Shown: positions 7,806 through 16,594, counted from the first letter of the stretch. The stretch is DNA of 64,000 nt from Nocardia macrotermitis (GCF_009604405.1 NZ_WEGK01000023.1:1-64000); one strand, 5' to 3'. A program made the numbers and translations. Notes: generated from the letters alone by a model not told the origin.

Positions 7806-9313
7806 CACTCACCTCCGAGATTCGATTGCGCGACAGGGTCTCCCGACGATTCGAGAATATCGGCGGGGCGGTTCGGCGGATCCAGCGGCAGCCGGACGAT
7901 GAAGCGGGTGTCGCCCGGCACCGACTCCACCCGAATGTCGCCGCCGTGCTTCTTGGCCACGATGCGGAACGAGATGTCCAGTCCCAGACCGGTTCCCTCG
8001 CCGACGGGCTTGGTGGTGAAGAACGGTTCGAAGATCCGGTGCCGCAGTTCGGCGGGCACGCCCGGGCCGGTGTCGCCGATTTCCACCACCGCACAGTCGT
8101 TCTCGCGGTAGGTGCGGACGGTCAGGGTGCCGCGGCCCTGCATCGCGCCGACCGCGTTGTCGATCAGGTTCGTCCACACCTGATTCAATTCCGCTGCGTA
8201 ACAAGGGACCTGCGGCAGGGTGCGGTCGAAGTCCTTGACCACGGTGATGTCGTCGCCGATCTTGCGGGCCAGCATCACCAGCGTGCTCTTGAGCAGTTCG
8301 TGGATGTCGACCACCTGGAACGGCGCGCGATCCATCTGCGAATACTGTTTGGCCGCGTTCACCAGCGAGGACACCCGCGTGGTCGAATCGGTGATCTCGT
8401 TCATCAGCAGTTCGGTCTCGACCGTGTAGTTCAGCCAGCGGATCGCGCCCTCGAAAACGTTTGTGCCGCAACCCTCCAACGTTCCGGCCACCCGTTCGAG
8501 CCAGTCGACGTCGAAACCCGCCTGCACGAACGTCGGGGCGATGTCCCAGCCGTTGGCGATGCCGTGCTCGTCGAGCCAGTCGCCGAGTTCGTCCTCGCGG
8601 TCGGCGGTCTCGAGCGGGGTCAGCGTGGGGGCCTTGGCGACCTGGGTGGCGGCCTCCTCCTGCAACTGGACCAGGGCCTCCAGCGTTTCGGTGGAGAACT
8701 TGCCGTGCGCCATCATCTTCAGCTTGTGCCGCATCCCCGCGACCCGATCACGCAGCGCCGAGGTGGCCCGCACGGCCGCGGACGCGGGATTGTTCAGCTC
8801 GTGCGTCAGGCCCGCCGACAGCGAACCCAACGCGAGCAGCCGCTCCCGCTGGCCGATGATCTCGTTGCTGTTCCGGTTGCCGAAGAACACGCCCTCGAGC
8901 AGGTGCAGGGCCATCGGGAACCATTCCTGCATCATCCGCGCGAAGACCGCCGCCTCGAGCACGTAGAAGCGCGAGGGCTCGGTGACGTAGAACGACCCGG
9001 AGTAGTTCTGATCGATCTTGTCCTGCATGTAGGCGGTCCACGCCCCGGCGTACGAACCGCGGTGGCGGGTGCGCACCAGCTCGATCTCCTCGCCGCCGGA
9101 CTGCTTGGTCAGCACGACCTCGCCCTCCATCAGCACATAGAAGCAGGTCGCGGGCTCACCCTCGCGGAAGACCAGGCCGGGTTCGAAGTTCTCCATCCGG
9201 CCGTCGCGGCACAGCCAGGCCAGCTGGTCGTCGTCGAGCTTCTCGAACAGGAACAGGGTCCGCAATTCGTGTGGATCGCAGATCAATTCGGTGCTCTCGG
9301 CATTGTCGGACAC
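7805..9313 (-). CDS. Sensor histidine kinase with N-terminal cyclic-nucleotide-binding domain
   Basis: About 502 residues, with no membrane segment, so cytosolic. Residues about 15-135 form a Crp-type cyclic-nucleotide-binding domain (FEPGLVFREGEPATCFYVLM, then GSYAGAWTAY). A linker leads to the H-box LSAGLTHELNNPASA, with the phosphoacceptor His near 171. The N-box NQVWTNLIDNAVGAM, G1 IGDTGPGV and G2 GEGTGLGL complete the HATPase. The GTG at 9313 is chosen because AAGGAGAGG lies 8 bases upstream; a GTG at 9322 would touch that site. It follows the response-regulator gene by 30 bases on the same strand. Together they look like a two-component pair sensing a nucleotide or redox ligand. Confidence 0.92.
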   Translation of the reverse strand: MSDNAESTELICDPHELRTLFLFEKLDDDQLAWLCRDGRMENFEPGLVFREGEPATCFYVLMEGEVVLTKQSGGEEIELVRTRHRGSYAGAWTAYMQDKIDQNYSGSFYVTEPSRFYVLEAAVFARMMQEWFPMALHLLEGVFFGNRNSNEIIGQRERLLALGSLSAGLTHELNNPASAAVRATSALRDRVAGMRHKLKMMAHGKFSTETLEALVQLQEEAATQVAKAPTLTPLETADREDELGDWLDEHGIANGWDIAPTFVQAGFDVDWLERVAGTLEGCGTNVFEGAIRWLNYTVETELLMNEITDSTTRVSSLVNAAKQYSQMDRAPFQVVDIHELLKSTLVMLARKIGDDITVVKDFDRTLPQVPCYAAELNQVWTNLIDNAVGAMQGRGTLTVRTYRENDCAVVEIGDTGPGVPAELRHRIFEPFFTTKPVGEGTGLGLDISFRIVAKKHGGDIRVESVPGDTRFIVRLPLDPPNRPADILESSGDPVAQSNLGGE

Positions 9314-9343
9314 GACGCACACCTCTCCTTACTGCTTCGGCCG

Positions 9344-11017
9344 TTACTGCTTGGCGATGTATCGGTGGACCAGCATGACCGCCATCGCGCCCTCACCCAC
9401 GGCCGACGCGACGCGTTTGGCCGATTCGGAACGCACGTCACCGGCCACGAACACGCCGGGCACGCTGGTCTCGAGATGATGCGGCGGGCGCGGCAGCTCC
9501 CAGCCGGACGGGCGGTTGCCGTCCACCATCAGATCCGGCCCGGCCAGCACGTATCCGGCGGCGTCCCGGGTGACGATCGCGTCCAGCCAGTCGGTCTCCG
9601 GCGCGGCCCCGATGAACAGGAACAACCGCTCGGCGTCCACCTTGTCCTCCGTGCCGGTCGCATTGTTGCGCAACACGAGTCGTTCCAGGTGACCGTCACC
9701 GTCGGCCGCGACGACCTCGGTGCAGGGGTGCACGACGATATTGCCGATCTGCTCGATCTGCTGAATCAGATAGTGCGACATGGATTTCTCCAGCGAATCC
9801 GCACGAATCAGGATGTGCACGGTGCAGGCGTGCCGGGACAGGAATACCGCGGCCTGTCCGGCCGAATTCGCCCCGCCCACGATGTAGACATCGCGGTCGG
9901 CGCAGTCCGCGGCCTCGGTCATCGCGGAACCGTAATAGACTCCGCGCCCGGTGAATTCGTCCACGCCCGGCGCGGGATGATGCCGGTAGTTGACGCCCGT
10001 CGCGATCAGTACCGAATGCGCGGAAATGGAACTGCCGTCGTCGAAATTCACCACCCGCGCCGAACCGCACACCTCCAGGCCGACCACTTCGCGGGCGGTG
10101 ATGAGTTCGGCCCCGAATTTGACGGCCTGCCGCCGGGCGCGGTCGGCCAATTGCGCGCCGGACAGCCCGTCCGGGAATCCGAGATAGTTCTCGATGCGCG
10201 AACTCTGCCCCGCCTGACCACCGGTCGCGGTGCGTTCGACCAGCACCGTGCGCAATCCCTCGGACGCGCCGTAGACCGCGGCGCCGAGTCCGGCCGGACC
10301 GCCGCCGATCACGATCAGATCGTAGAATTCGCCGGTCGGATCGGTATTGAGCCCGACGCTCGCGGCCAATTCACTGTCCGAGGGGGCCAGCAGCGCCTTC
10401 CCGGCCGCATCGATGACGACCGGGCAGTTGTCCGCGGACGCGCCCGCCGCCTGCAACAGCCGCGAACCCTCCGGCTCGTCGGCCAGATACCAGCGGTACG
10501 GAAGTTGATTGCGGGCCAGGAATTCCCGCACCTGGGAACTGCGCGCGGACCAGCGGTGCCCGACCACCTTCGTCTCGTGCACCGGCCGATGTGCATCGCT
10601 GCGCCACGCCTCGAGCAGCGCGTCGATCACCGGATACAGTTTCTCCTCCGGCGGATCCCACGGCTTGAGCAGATAGTGGTCCAGATCCACCACATTGATC
10701 GCCTCGATGGCGGCATTGGTGTCGGCATACGCGGTCAGCAGCACGCGCCGGGCGTACGGGTGCAGGTCCATGGCCTGCTCCAGGAATTCGATGCCGTCCA
10801 TCCCCGGCATCCGGTAGTCGGCGATCAGCACCGCGACAGGCTGGCCGCGCAGCTTCAGCTCGCGCAGCGCCTCCAGGGCCGACGCACCCGATTCGGCGCG
10901 CAGAATCCGGTAGTCCGCGCCGTACCGCCGCCGCAGATCACGCACGACCGAGCGGGAGACGCCCGGATCGTCGTCGACGCTGAGGATCGCGGGTTTCGCC
11001 GAAGCTGGTGAAGTCAC
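9344..11017 (-). CDS. Response regulator fused to a CxxC-less thioredoxin-reductase-like flavoprotein
   Basis: 557 residues. Residues 10-130 are a receiver domain: acidic pocket SVDDDPG, phosphoacceptor Asp67 in LIADYRMPGMDG, Lys in LLKPW. Residues about 145-225 form a spacer domain. Residues about 230-557 are a TrxB-like FAD/NADPH reductase: FAD site LIVIGGGPAGLGAAVYGASE, NADPH site VYIVGGANSAGQAA, and GVFVAGDVR near the C terminus. The CATC disulfide expected before the NADPH motif is missing; that position reads GRGVYYGSAMTEAADCADRD. It therefore cannot act as a classical thioredoxin reductase. It is the first gene of the operon with the kinase and the UBP finger. Confidence 0.92.
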   Translation of the reverse strand: MTSPASAKPAILSVDDDPGVSRSVVRDLRRRYGADYRILRAESGASALEALRELKLRGQPVAVLIADYRMPGMDGIEFLEQAMDLHPYARRVLLTAYADTNAAIEAINVVDLDHYLLKPWDPPEEKLYPVIDALLEAWRSDAHRPVHETKVVGHRWSARSSQVREFLARNQLPYRWYLADEPEGSRLLQAAGASADNCPVVIDAAGKALLAPSDSELAASVGLNTDPTGEFYDLIVIGGGPAGLGAAVYGASEGLRTVLVERTATGGQAGQSSRIENYLGFPDGLSGAQLADRARRQAVKFGAELITAREVVGLEVCGSARVVNFDDGSSISAHSVLIATGVNYRHHPAPGVDEFTGRGVYYGSAMTEAADCADRDVYIVGGANSAGQAAVFLSRHACTVHILIRADSLEKSMSHYLIQQIEQIGNIVVHPCTEVVAADGDGHLERLVLRNNATGTEDKVDAERLFLFIGAAPETDWLDAIVTRDAAGYVLAGPDLMVDGNRPSGWELPRPPHHLETSVPGVFVAGDVRSESAKRVASAVGEGAMAVMLVHRYIAKQ

Positions 11018-11030
11018 CTGACAAGTATGG

Positions 11031-11054
11031 GCGGTATACGCAAGTACCGCGTAT
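11031..11054. promoter_or_regulatory. Nested inverted repeat upstream of the response-regulator flavoprotein
   Basis: ATACGC (11036-11041) and GCGTAT (11049-11054) are separated by 7 bases, and GCGGTA (11031-11036) pairs with TACCGC (11045-11050). It lies 13 bases upstream of the start codon. This is a candidate operator or mRNA hairpin for the three-gene operon. Confidence 0.35.
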
Positions 11055-11144
11055 CGCGTTCGCTGACGGCAGTACGCGCCCGGAAACCGGTCCGGGCGAG
11101 GGTGGGGTATGCGGCGGCTCCGGTTCGTCCAGGGCCGGGAATGG

Positions 11145-11336
11145 TCACGATCCGTGCGGCTCGCGGTGTTCGACGATATCCCGCTCGGTCGGGGTGAGCA
11201 GTCGCTCGAGGCGTTCCTCGGCCGCGGCGCGCGCCCGTTTACCGTGCAGTCGGGGAAGGGGGATGTGTTCGGTCTCGGAAACCGGAAGCAGCGGAACCGA
11301 ATCCGCCTGCCGGTGCAGCAGCGTACGCAAATTCAC
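11145..11336 (-). CDS. Possible small basic protein
   Basis: 63 codons from a GTG with GAGGTGA six bases upstream. The product is rich in Arg, Glu and Leu (for example RARAAAEERLERLLTPTERD), which suggests an amphipathic helix. I recognise no family. It sits alone in a 546-base gap between the flavoprotein gene and the SRPBCC gene. The ribosome binding site is the main support. The remainder of this gap (11055-11144 and 11337-11564) shows nothing convincing. Confidence 0.45.
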   Translation of the reverse strand: MNLRTLLHRQADSVPLLPVSETEHIPLPRLHGKRARAAAEERLERLLTPTERDIVEHREPHGS

Positions 11337-11564
11337 GGCCGATCACCTCACATGGGACGGGACGTACTCCAGTCGGTTGCTTCGTTGCCTGCCGTTATCT
11401 CTATCTGCCATTGTGCGTCCGTTATTACAGGTTGGGACAGTCTTCACATCGGAATGTGATCCAGTTGATCTTCAACCCGAGAGTGACCCGGCTCACCGGA
11501 TGTGCGCGACGACACGCTGGATAAGATTGTGAAGTACCAACCGTCACACACACCGGAGGCGACG

Positions 11565-12011
11565 TTGCCGAACCCCCTGGAAGCCACCATCGAGATCGCC
11601 GCGCCGCCGGAGCGGGTCTGGGCGGTGCTGAGTGATCTGAAGCGGATGCCGGAATTCAGTCCGGACACCATCCGAATGGTCCCGCTGGGCACCGTACGCG
11701 CGGGCACCTGGACGGTGAACCTCAACCACAACAAGTACTACTACCCCACCTCCTCGCGGATCCTGCGTTTCGAACCCGATCGCGTTTTCTCGTTCCGGAT
11801 GAACGAGAACCGCACGATCTGGAGCTACACCCTCGAACCCACCGCGTCGGGCACCCGCGTGACCGAGCGTCGCGAGGTCCCCGACGGTGTCGCCAAACCC
11901 GTCCGGGTCATGATCAACGCCCTGCTCGGCGGCGAGCAGGAGTTCGAGAGCGGCTTGGTCGCGGGGATGAACGAGACGCTGAGCAAGATCAAGACCGCCG
12001 TCGAGAGCTGA
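11565..12011 (+). CDS. SRPBCC-family (polyketide cyclase/START-like) protein
   Basis: 148 residues. The helix-grip signature is visible: LEATIEIAAPPERVWAVLSD at the N terminus, then strand-rich segments and a long C-terminal helix (FESGLVAGMNETLSKIKTAV). Such proteins bind hydrophobic ligands in a deep cavity; the ligand is not predictable. The TTG at 11565 is preferred because GGAGG lies five bases upstream and the domain begins a few residues later. An in-frame start at 11502 would add 21 residues with no visible function. There is no signal peptide, so it is cytosolic. It is followed in the same direction by the SIMPL lipoprotein. Confidence 0.8.
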   Translation: MPNPLEATIEIAAPPERVWAVLSDLKRMPEFSPDTIRMVPLGTVRAGTWTVNLNHNKYYYPTSSRILRFEPDRVFSFRMNENRTIWSYTLEPTASGTRVTERREVPDGVAKPVRVMINALLGGEQEFESGLVAGMNETLSKIKTAVES

Positions 12012-12076
12012 GTTCGCCGCCGCCACACCGGGGCGAAGCGACTGTGCGGCAAACCGATTCCGCGTACGTTCTGTTG

Positions 12077-12775
12077 ATGCGACGAATCACAGGCTCTGTT
12101 GCCGCCCTCGCCGGAACCGTTGCCCTGCTGTCGGGGTGCGGGAGTTCGGATTCGGCTCCCGCACCCGCTCGGGAAGTCACCGTGATCGGTTCGGGCGAGG
12201 TGCAGGGGACGCCGGACACGTTGAACGCCGATCTCGGCGTCGAGGTGACCGCACCGGACGTTTCCTCGGCCATCTCGACCGCGAGCACCAGGGCCAAGTC
12301 GGTCATCGACGCCATGGTTACCGCGGGAGCCAAGCGGGAGGACATCCGCACCACCGACGTGTCGGTGCAACCGCAGTACGGCGCCGATCAGGTCATCACC
12401 GGGTATCGCTCCAGCAACACCGTGCACGTCGCGGTGCACGATCTGACCAAGGCCTCGGCCATCCTCACCGCGGCGACGCAGGCCGGAGGTAACGACACCC
12501 GGGTCGATTCGGTGTCGTTCGCGCTGGACGACAACGCCAAGCTGCTCACCGACGCCCGCGCCCGCGCCTTCGCCGACGCGAAATCCCGTGCCGAGCAGTA
12601 CGCGGTGCTGTCCGGGTCGAAGCTGGGGACAGTACGGACCATTCACGAGACCAGCAGTGGCGACACCACGCCCGCGCCCACGTTGCACAAGCAGTCCGCG
12701 ATGTCGAGCATTCCGCTGGAGCCGGGGACGCAGACGGTCACCTTCACCGTCACGGTCACCTGGAATCTGAGCTGA
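12077..12775 (+). CDS. SIMPL (DUF541) domain lipoprotein
   Basis: 232 residues from the ATG at 12077. A lipoprotein signal peptide ends with LLSGC (Cys21). The SIMPL domain follows: VTVIGSGEVQGTPDTLNADL, RTTDVSVQPQYG, and near the end a beta-rich TVTFTVTVTWNL. SIMPL proteins are periplasmic or cell-surface proteins of poorly defined function, linked to oxidative stress protection in Gram-negatives and sometimes found around membrane complexes. Length is normal for the family. An upstream GTG (12044) would place extra residues before the signal peptide and is rejected. Confidence 0.88.
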   Translation: MRRITGSVAALAGTVALLSGCGSSDSAPAPAREVTVIGSGEVQGTPDTLNADLGVEVTAPDVSSAISTASTRAKSVIDAMVTAGAKREDIRTTDVSVQPQYGADQVITGYRSSNTVHVAVHDLTKASAILTAATQAGGNDTRVDSVSFALDDNAKLLTDARARAFADAKSRAEQYAVLSGSKLGTVRTIHETSSGDTTPAPTLHKQSAMSSIPLEPGTQTVTFTVTVTWNLS

Positions 12776-12944
12776 GCAATACCGACCACCGTGCAACGCC
12801 GACAGCTGAGCCGCTCGGTTCCGCCGACCCCGTTGAACGCCGACAGCAATGTTCGCGGCCCGGCTCGCCGGTCGGACGCGTGGCGGGTGCGAGGAACGAG
12901 TGCCCGACACGGGGCCGACCGGTGAGCCTCAGGGGGCCGCGAAC

Positions 12945-12969
12945 CGCCGGAGCGGAGCGGAGGCCAAAG
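12945..12969. repeat. 25-bp fragment of the dispersed repeat abutting the fabH stop codon
   Basis: The reverse strand reads CTTTGGCCTCCGCTCCGCTC then CGGCG, identical to 7242-7266 in copy 1. It begins at the base directly after the fabH stop. Confidence 0.6.
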
Positions 12970-13998
12970 TTACTGCCAGTTGGGTAGTTTCACGACTTGG
13001 GCGGCGTAGGAGAGACCGGCTCCGAAGGCTACGAGCAGCGCGTCGGTACCGGGCTTGGTCTCCCCCGACCGCAGCAGCGCCTCCATGGCCAGCGGGATCG
13101 AGGCCGCCGAGGTGTTCCCGGTGTGCTCGATGTCGTTGGCCAGCGCGGTGTCCTGCGGCAGTTTCAGTTCGCGGGCCATGATCTCGATGATGCGGCCGTT
13201 GGCCTGATGCGGGACCATCGCGTCGATATCGCCCGGGGTGAGTCCGGCGCTGGCGATCGCGTCCAGGCAGACGGTCTTCAAAGAGTGTGCGGCCCAACGG
13301 AATACCGCAGTGCCCTCCATCGCGAGATAGGGCCGCACCGCGTCGGCGCCCTTGGCGTCGATCTCGTTGAAGAACTCCATCCAGTCCTTGTCCTGGCGGA
13401 TCGCGCGATGCTGGGTGCCGTCCGAACCCCAGACCGTCGGGCCGATACCGGGCTCGTCGGACGGGCCGATCACCACCGCGCCCGCGCCGTCGGCGAACAG
13501 GAAGGCCGTGCCGCGATCGGTCGGATTCACCGCGTCGGTCAGCCGCTCGACGCCGACCACCAGCGCATATTTCGCGGTACCCCCCTTGACCAGGTCCGAG
13601 GCCACCGCGATGGCGTGACAGAAGCCCGCGCAACCGGCGGAGATGTCGAAGGCCGCGGGATGATTCATGCCCAGCTGGGTCGCGACCTGCGGGGCGGCGG
13701 CCGGGGTCAGCAGCAACCAGGTGGACGTCGCCACGATGACACAGTTCACCTGATCCGCGGTGATCCCCGCGGCGGCCAGCGCATCCCGGCCCGCGGCGGC
13801 GCTCATCTCGACGATGGTCTCCGCGTCCGAGGCGAATCGCCTGGTCTTGATGCCTGAACGGGTGCGGATCCACTCGTCGCTGGAATCGATCGGACCGGCG
13901 ACCTCGTCATTGGTGACGACCCGAGCTGGGCGGTACACGCCGAGCCCGAGCATCGCGGTGTGCTCTGCCCCTTCGACCTGGGCGAGTCGAGCAGCCAT
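12970..13998 (-). CDS. fabH: Beta-ketoacyl-ACP synthase III (FabH-type)
   Basis: 342-residue thiolase-fold condensing enzyme. The Cys-His-Asn triad is present: Cys123 in ISAGCAGF, His263 in VPHQANGRI and Asn294 in HTGNTSAAS. The N-terminal LGLGVYRPARVVTND and DEWIRTRSGIKTRRF are typical FabH motifs. FabH condenses a starter acyl-CoA with malonyl-ACP; in mycolic-acid bacteria it links FAS-I products to FAS-II. AGGAG lies seven bases before the ATG. No fab genes are adjacent, so a dedicated role in another lipid or secondary-metabolite pathway is possible. It diverges from psd, and 13999-14265 between them holds both promoters with no clear operator. Confidence 0.93.
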   Translation of the reverse strand: MAARLAQVEGAEHTAMLGLGVYRPARVVTNDEVAGPIDSSDEWIRTRSGIKTRRFASDAETIVEMSAAAGRDALAAAGITADQVNCVIVATSTWLLLTPAAAPQVATQLGMNHPAAFDISAGCAGFCHAIAVASDLVKGGTAKYALVVGVERLTDAVNPTDRGTAFLFADGAGAVVIGPSDEPGIGPTVWGSDGTQHRAIRQDKDWMEFFNEIDAKGADAVRPYLAMEGTAVFRWAAHSLKTVCLDAIASAGLTPGDIDAMVPHQANGRIIEIMARELKLPQDTALANDIEHTGNTSAASIPLAMEALLRSGETKPGTDALLVAFGAGLSYAAQVVKLPNWQ

Positions 13999-14265
13999 CG
14001 TGCTTCTCCTCTGCGTACCTGCGCGGCTTCCTTCATCGGACCTCGAACAACCGGTGCAAAACGGTAGACATGAGGCCCCCTCATATTATCCCGAACTGTA
14101 GCGTCAGGTTGAGGAAAGTCACAATCGATTCCACTATGTCCCGTTCGCCGCCGGTTTGCGGCCTGCCCTGGAAGGGACCTGTTCCCGTAAGGTGTGAGCG
14201 CGGTCCGGGACCGAATACGTCACCGGCACCCGCGACACCCCTGCCCATGCACGAAAGAGGAGCCC

Positions 14266-14982
14266 GTGGCCCGCCGCCCCACCCCGCCCGGCACGCCCGA
14301 ACAATCCGGACTCGGCCACATCGCCGACCTGGTTCGCGCTGCGATCCCACCGCTGCACCCCGCCGGTCTGCCCTTCGTGGCGACGCCGCTGGCGGTGGCG
14401 CTGGTGGCACGGCGACGCAAGTGGGTACGCCGGGTGAGCATCGGCGCGGCCGTGGCCTCGGCCGCGTTCTTCCGGCATCCGAACCGGGTGCCGCCGAACC
14501 GGCCCGGCATCGTGGTCGCGCCCGCCGACGGCGAGGTCGCGCTGGTCGACACCGCCGTCCCGCCCGCCGAACTGCATCTGGGCGAGGGCGAGGTGCCGCG
14601 CGTGAGCATCTTCCTGTCGGTGCTGGATGTACACGTGCAGCGCATGCCCGTCTCCGGCATCGTGCGCGAGATCGCTTATCGGCGTGGACAATTCCGCTCG
14701 GCCGACCTGCCCGAGGCCAGTTCGGTGAACGAGCGCAACACCATGGTCGTGGAGACCGCGAACGGGCAGCTGATCACCGTCGTGCAGATCGCGGGCCTGC
14801 TGGCCCGGCGCATCATCTGCGACGCCAAGGCCGGCGACAAACTCAGCATCGGCGAGACCTACGGGCTGATCCGCTTCGGCTCGCGCGTGGACACCTACTT
14901 CCCGGCCGGAACCCAGCTGCTCGTCGAGCCGGGACAGCGCACGATCGGCGGGGAGACGGTGCTGGCAGAACTGGCGTCATGA
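14266..14982 (+). CDS. psd: Phosphatidylserine decarboxylase proenzyme
   Basis: 238 residues from the GTG at 14266, with AGAGGAG just upstream. It decarboxylates phosphatidylserine to phosphatidylethanolamine at the membrane. Visible family motifs are FFRHPNRVPP near residue 65, VAPADGEV, SIFLSVLDVHVQR, and the cleavage site IRFGSRVD near residue 205, where the Ser after FG becomes the pyruvoyl group. The short form without an N-terminal extension is the type usual in actinobacteria. Its stop overlaps the pssA start by 4 bases (ATGA), so the enzyme is translationally coupled to the synthase supplying its substrate. Confidence 0.95.
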   Translation: MARRPTPPGTPEQSGLGHIADLVRAAIPPLHPAGLPFVATPLAVALVARRRKWVRRVSIGAAVASAAFFRHPNRVPPNRPGIVVAPADGEVALVDTAVPPAELHLGEGEVPRVSIFLSVLDVHVQRMPVSGIVREIAYRRGQFRSADLPEASSVNERNTMVVETANGQLITVVQIAGLLARRIICDAKAGDKLSIGETYGLIRFGSRVDTYFPAGTQLLVEPGQRTIGGETVLAELAS

Positions 14983-15878
14983 TCGAGAAGGCCGCGATCG
15001 TCCAGGGACGACGCAGAACGGTTCGACTGCTGCCCAGCGTCGTGACGATCCTGGCGCTGTGCGCGGGACTCTCGGCGGTGAAATTCGCGCTGGACGGCTC
15101 CCGCGAGGTCGCGCTCGCGATGATCGGGGCCGCCGCGGTCCTGGACACCCTCGACGGGCGGCTCGCGCGGCTGCTCGACGCCACCAGCAAGATGGGCGCC
15201 GAACTCGACTCGCTGGCCGACGCGATCTCCTTCGGCGTCGCGCCCGCGCTGGTGCTGTACGTGTCGTTCCTGCAGCGGAACAGCGTCGGATGGATCATCG
15301 CGCTGATCTACACGGTCAGCCTGGTGCTGCGGCTGGCCCGGTTCAACACGCTGCTGGACGACGACACCCGGCCGGACTGGCAGCGCGAATACTTCACCGG
15401 CGTACCCGCGCCCGCGGCCGCGTTGACCGCGCTGCTGCCGGTCGCGGTGCATGAGCAGTTCGGCAACGGCTGGTGGAATACGCTGCCCGCGATCGCGGTG
15501 TGGACGGTGTTCACCGCGCTGCTGGCGGTGAGTACGGTGCCCACGTTGGCGATGAAGTCGGTGTCGGTGGCGCCGCAGGCCGCGGCGATGCTGCTGGTGC
15601 TGGTCGCGTTGATCGCGGCGGCGTTGGTGACGTATCCGCTGATTCTGTTGATCGTGCTGGTCGTGGTGTATCTGGTGCACATACCGTTCGCATGGCGGTC
15701 GGCCCGGTGGGTGGCCGCGCGGCCGGAGACCTGGCATCACAAACCGGCCGAACGGCGGGCGCAGCGTCGGGCTACTCGGCGGCGTCCGGCGTTGCCGCCG
15801 CTGCGGGTGTCGACCGCGCGGCTGCGGCTGCGTCGGCCGGGTGGGCGGAATTTCCCGGAGGACACTCCGCCGCGCTGA
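14979..15878 (+). CDS. pssA: CDP-diacylglycerol-serine O-phosphatidyltransferase
   Basis: 299 residues. It transfers phosphatidyl groups from CDP-diacylglycerol to serine. The CDP-alcohol phosphatidyltransferase motif is complete (DTLDGRLARLLDATSKMGAE then LDSLAD, about residues 47-72). Several membrane helices follow. The last about 60 residues are strongly basic (ERRAQRRATRRR and similar) and form a cytosolic tail that looks longer than needed for the enzyme. The ATG at 14979 overlaps the psd stop. The same psd-pssA order is found at Rv0437c-Rv0436c. Confidence 0.95.
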   Translation: MIEKAAIVQGRRRTVRLLPSVVTILALCAGLSAVKFALDGSREVALAMIGAAAVLDTLDGRLARLLDATSKMGAELDSLADAISFGVAPALVLYVSFLQRNSVGWIIALIYTVSLVLRLARFNTLLDDDTRPDWQREYFTGVPAPAAALTALLPVAVHEQFGNGWWNTLPAIAVWTVFTALLAVSTVPTLAMKSVSVAPQAAAMLLVLVALIAAALVTYPLILLIVLVVVYLVHIPFAWRSARWVAARPETWHHKPAERRAQRRATRRRPALPPLRVSTARLRLRRPGGRNFPEDTPPR

Positions 15879-15986
15879 GGGTTCGGGTCGGTGCACGCTT
15901 GGATCAGTCGCGGCCGAATCTGATTCGGGGACAAACGAATTCGACTGCGCTAGGTCCGGCCCCAATCGCGCCGACGCGGCTCGACG

Positions 15987-16337
15987 TCAGGAGTCGGTGT
16001 CCTCGTCGCCGAGTTCGTTGATCAGCAGCAGGCCGTCGCGGCCGCGTTGTTCGCGGTAGGCGGTGCGGCCGATCAGGTGGGCGACGGCGGGGGCGGTGAG
16101 CAGGGTGAACAGGCCGACCAGGACGAGCATCCAGACGTTGCCGTGGCCGCGGAGCTGCACCGCGGCACCGGTCAGGATCAGGATCAGGCCGACGACCTGC
16201 GGTTTCGTCGCGGCATGCATGCGCGAGAGGGTATCCGGGAAACGGACGATGCCCAGGGCCGCGGTCAGGGCGAAGACCGAACCGAGCAGGATCAGCACGC
16301 AGGAGAACCAGCGCAGGGCGGTGTCGAACCAGCTCAT
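15987..16337 (-). CDS. mnhG: Cation/proton antiporter subunit G (MrpG/MnhG)
   Basis: 116 residues with three hydrophobic helices and the PhaG/MnhG signature GIVRFPDTLSRMHAATKPQ near residue 30. It is a small membrane subunit of the heteromultimeric Mrp antiporter that exchanges Na+ or K+ for protons. It is the last gene of the leftward operon, with a 4-base overlap with mnhF. A hydrophilic acidic tail ends the protein. Confidence 0.95.
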   Translation of the reverse strand: MSWFDTALRWFSCVLILLGSVFALTAALGIVRFPDTLSRMHAATKPQVVGLILILTGAAVQLRGHGNVWMLVLVGLFTLLTAPAVAHLIGRTAYREQRGRDGLLLINELGDEDTDS

Positions 16338-16594
16338 CGGTCATCCCGGACGCGGAAGCGGGAGACCGCGGCCGAACCGAGGAAGCCGACCAGGGCCAGC
16401 GCCACGATGCCGGGCAGCACGGTGGCGTCGTTGCTGTACGCCGCCCAGACCGCCAGGCCCGAGGCGGTGATGCCGACCAGCGAGTCGACCCCGACGACGC
16501 GGTCCAGCGTGCTGGGTCCGGCCAGCACGCGGTATCCGGTGAGTACGGCCGCGCTCGCCAGCAGTACGGCCGCCACGATCGCGACGATCGTCAT
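16334..16594 (-). CDS. mnhF: Cation/proton antiporter subunit F (MrpF/MnhF)
   Basis: 86 residues and three transmembrane segments, with the MnhF motif RVLAGPSTLDRVVGVDSL. The start is the ATG at 16594 with GGAGGAG upstream; the frame is open further upstream but without membrane character. It is placed between mnhE and mnhG, with an ATGA overlap to mnhG and a 23-base gap from mnhE. Confidence 0.94.
   Translation of the reverse strand: MTIVAIVAAVLLASAAVLTGYRVLAGPSTLDRVVGVDSLVGITASGLAVWAAYSNDATVLPGIVALALVGFLGSAAVSRFRVRDDR

Noticed and set aside
7826..11011. A 1061-codon open frame on the plus strand opposite the kinase and flavoprotein genes
   Set aside because: It spans two well-recognised genes on the other strand and the gap between them; its composition is typical antisense GC-rich sequence.
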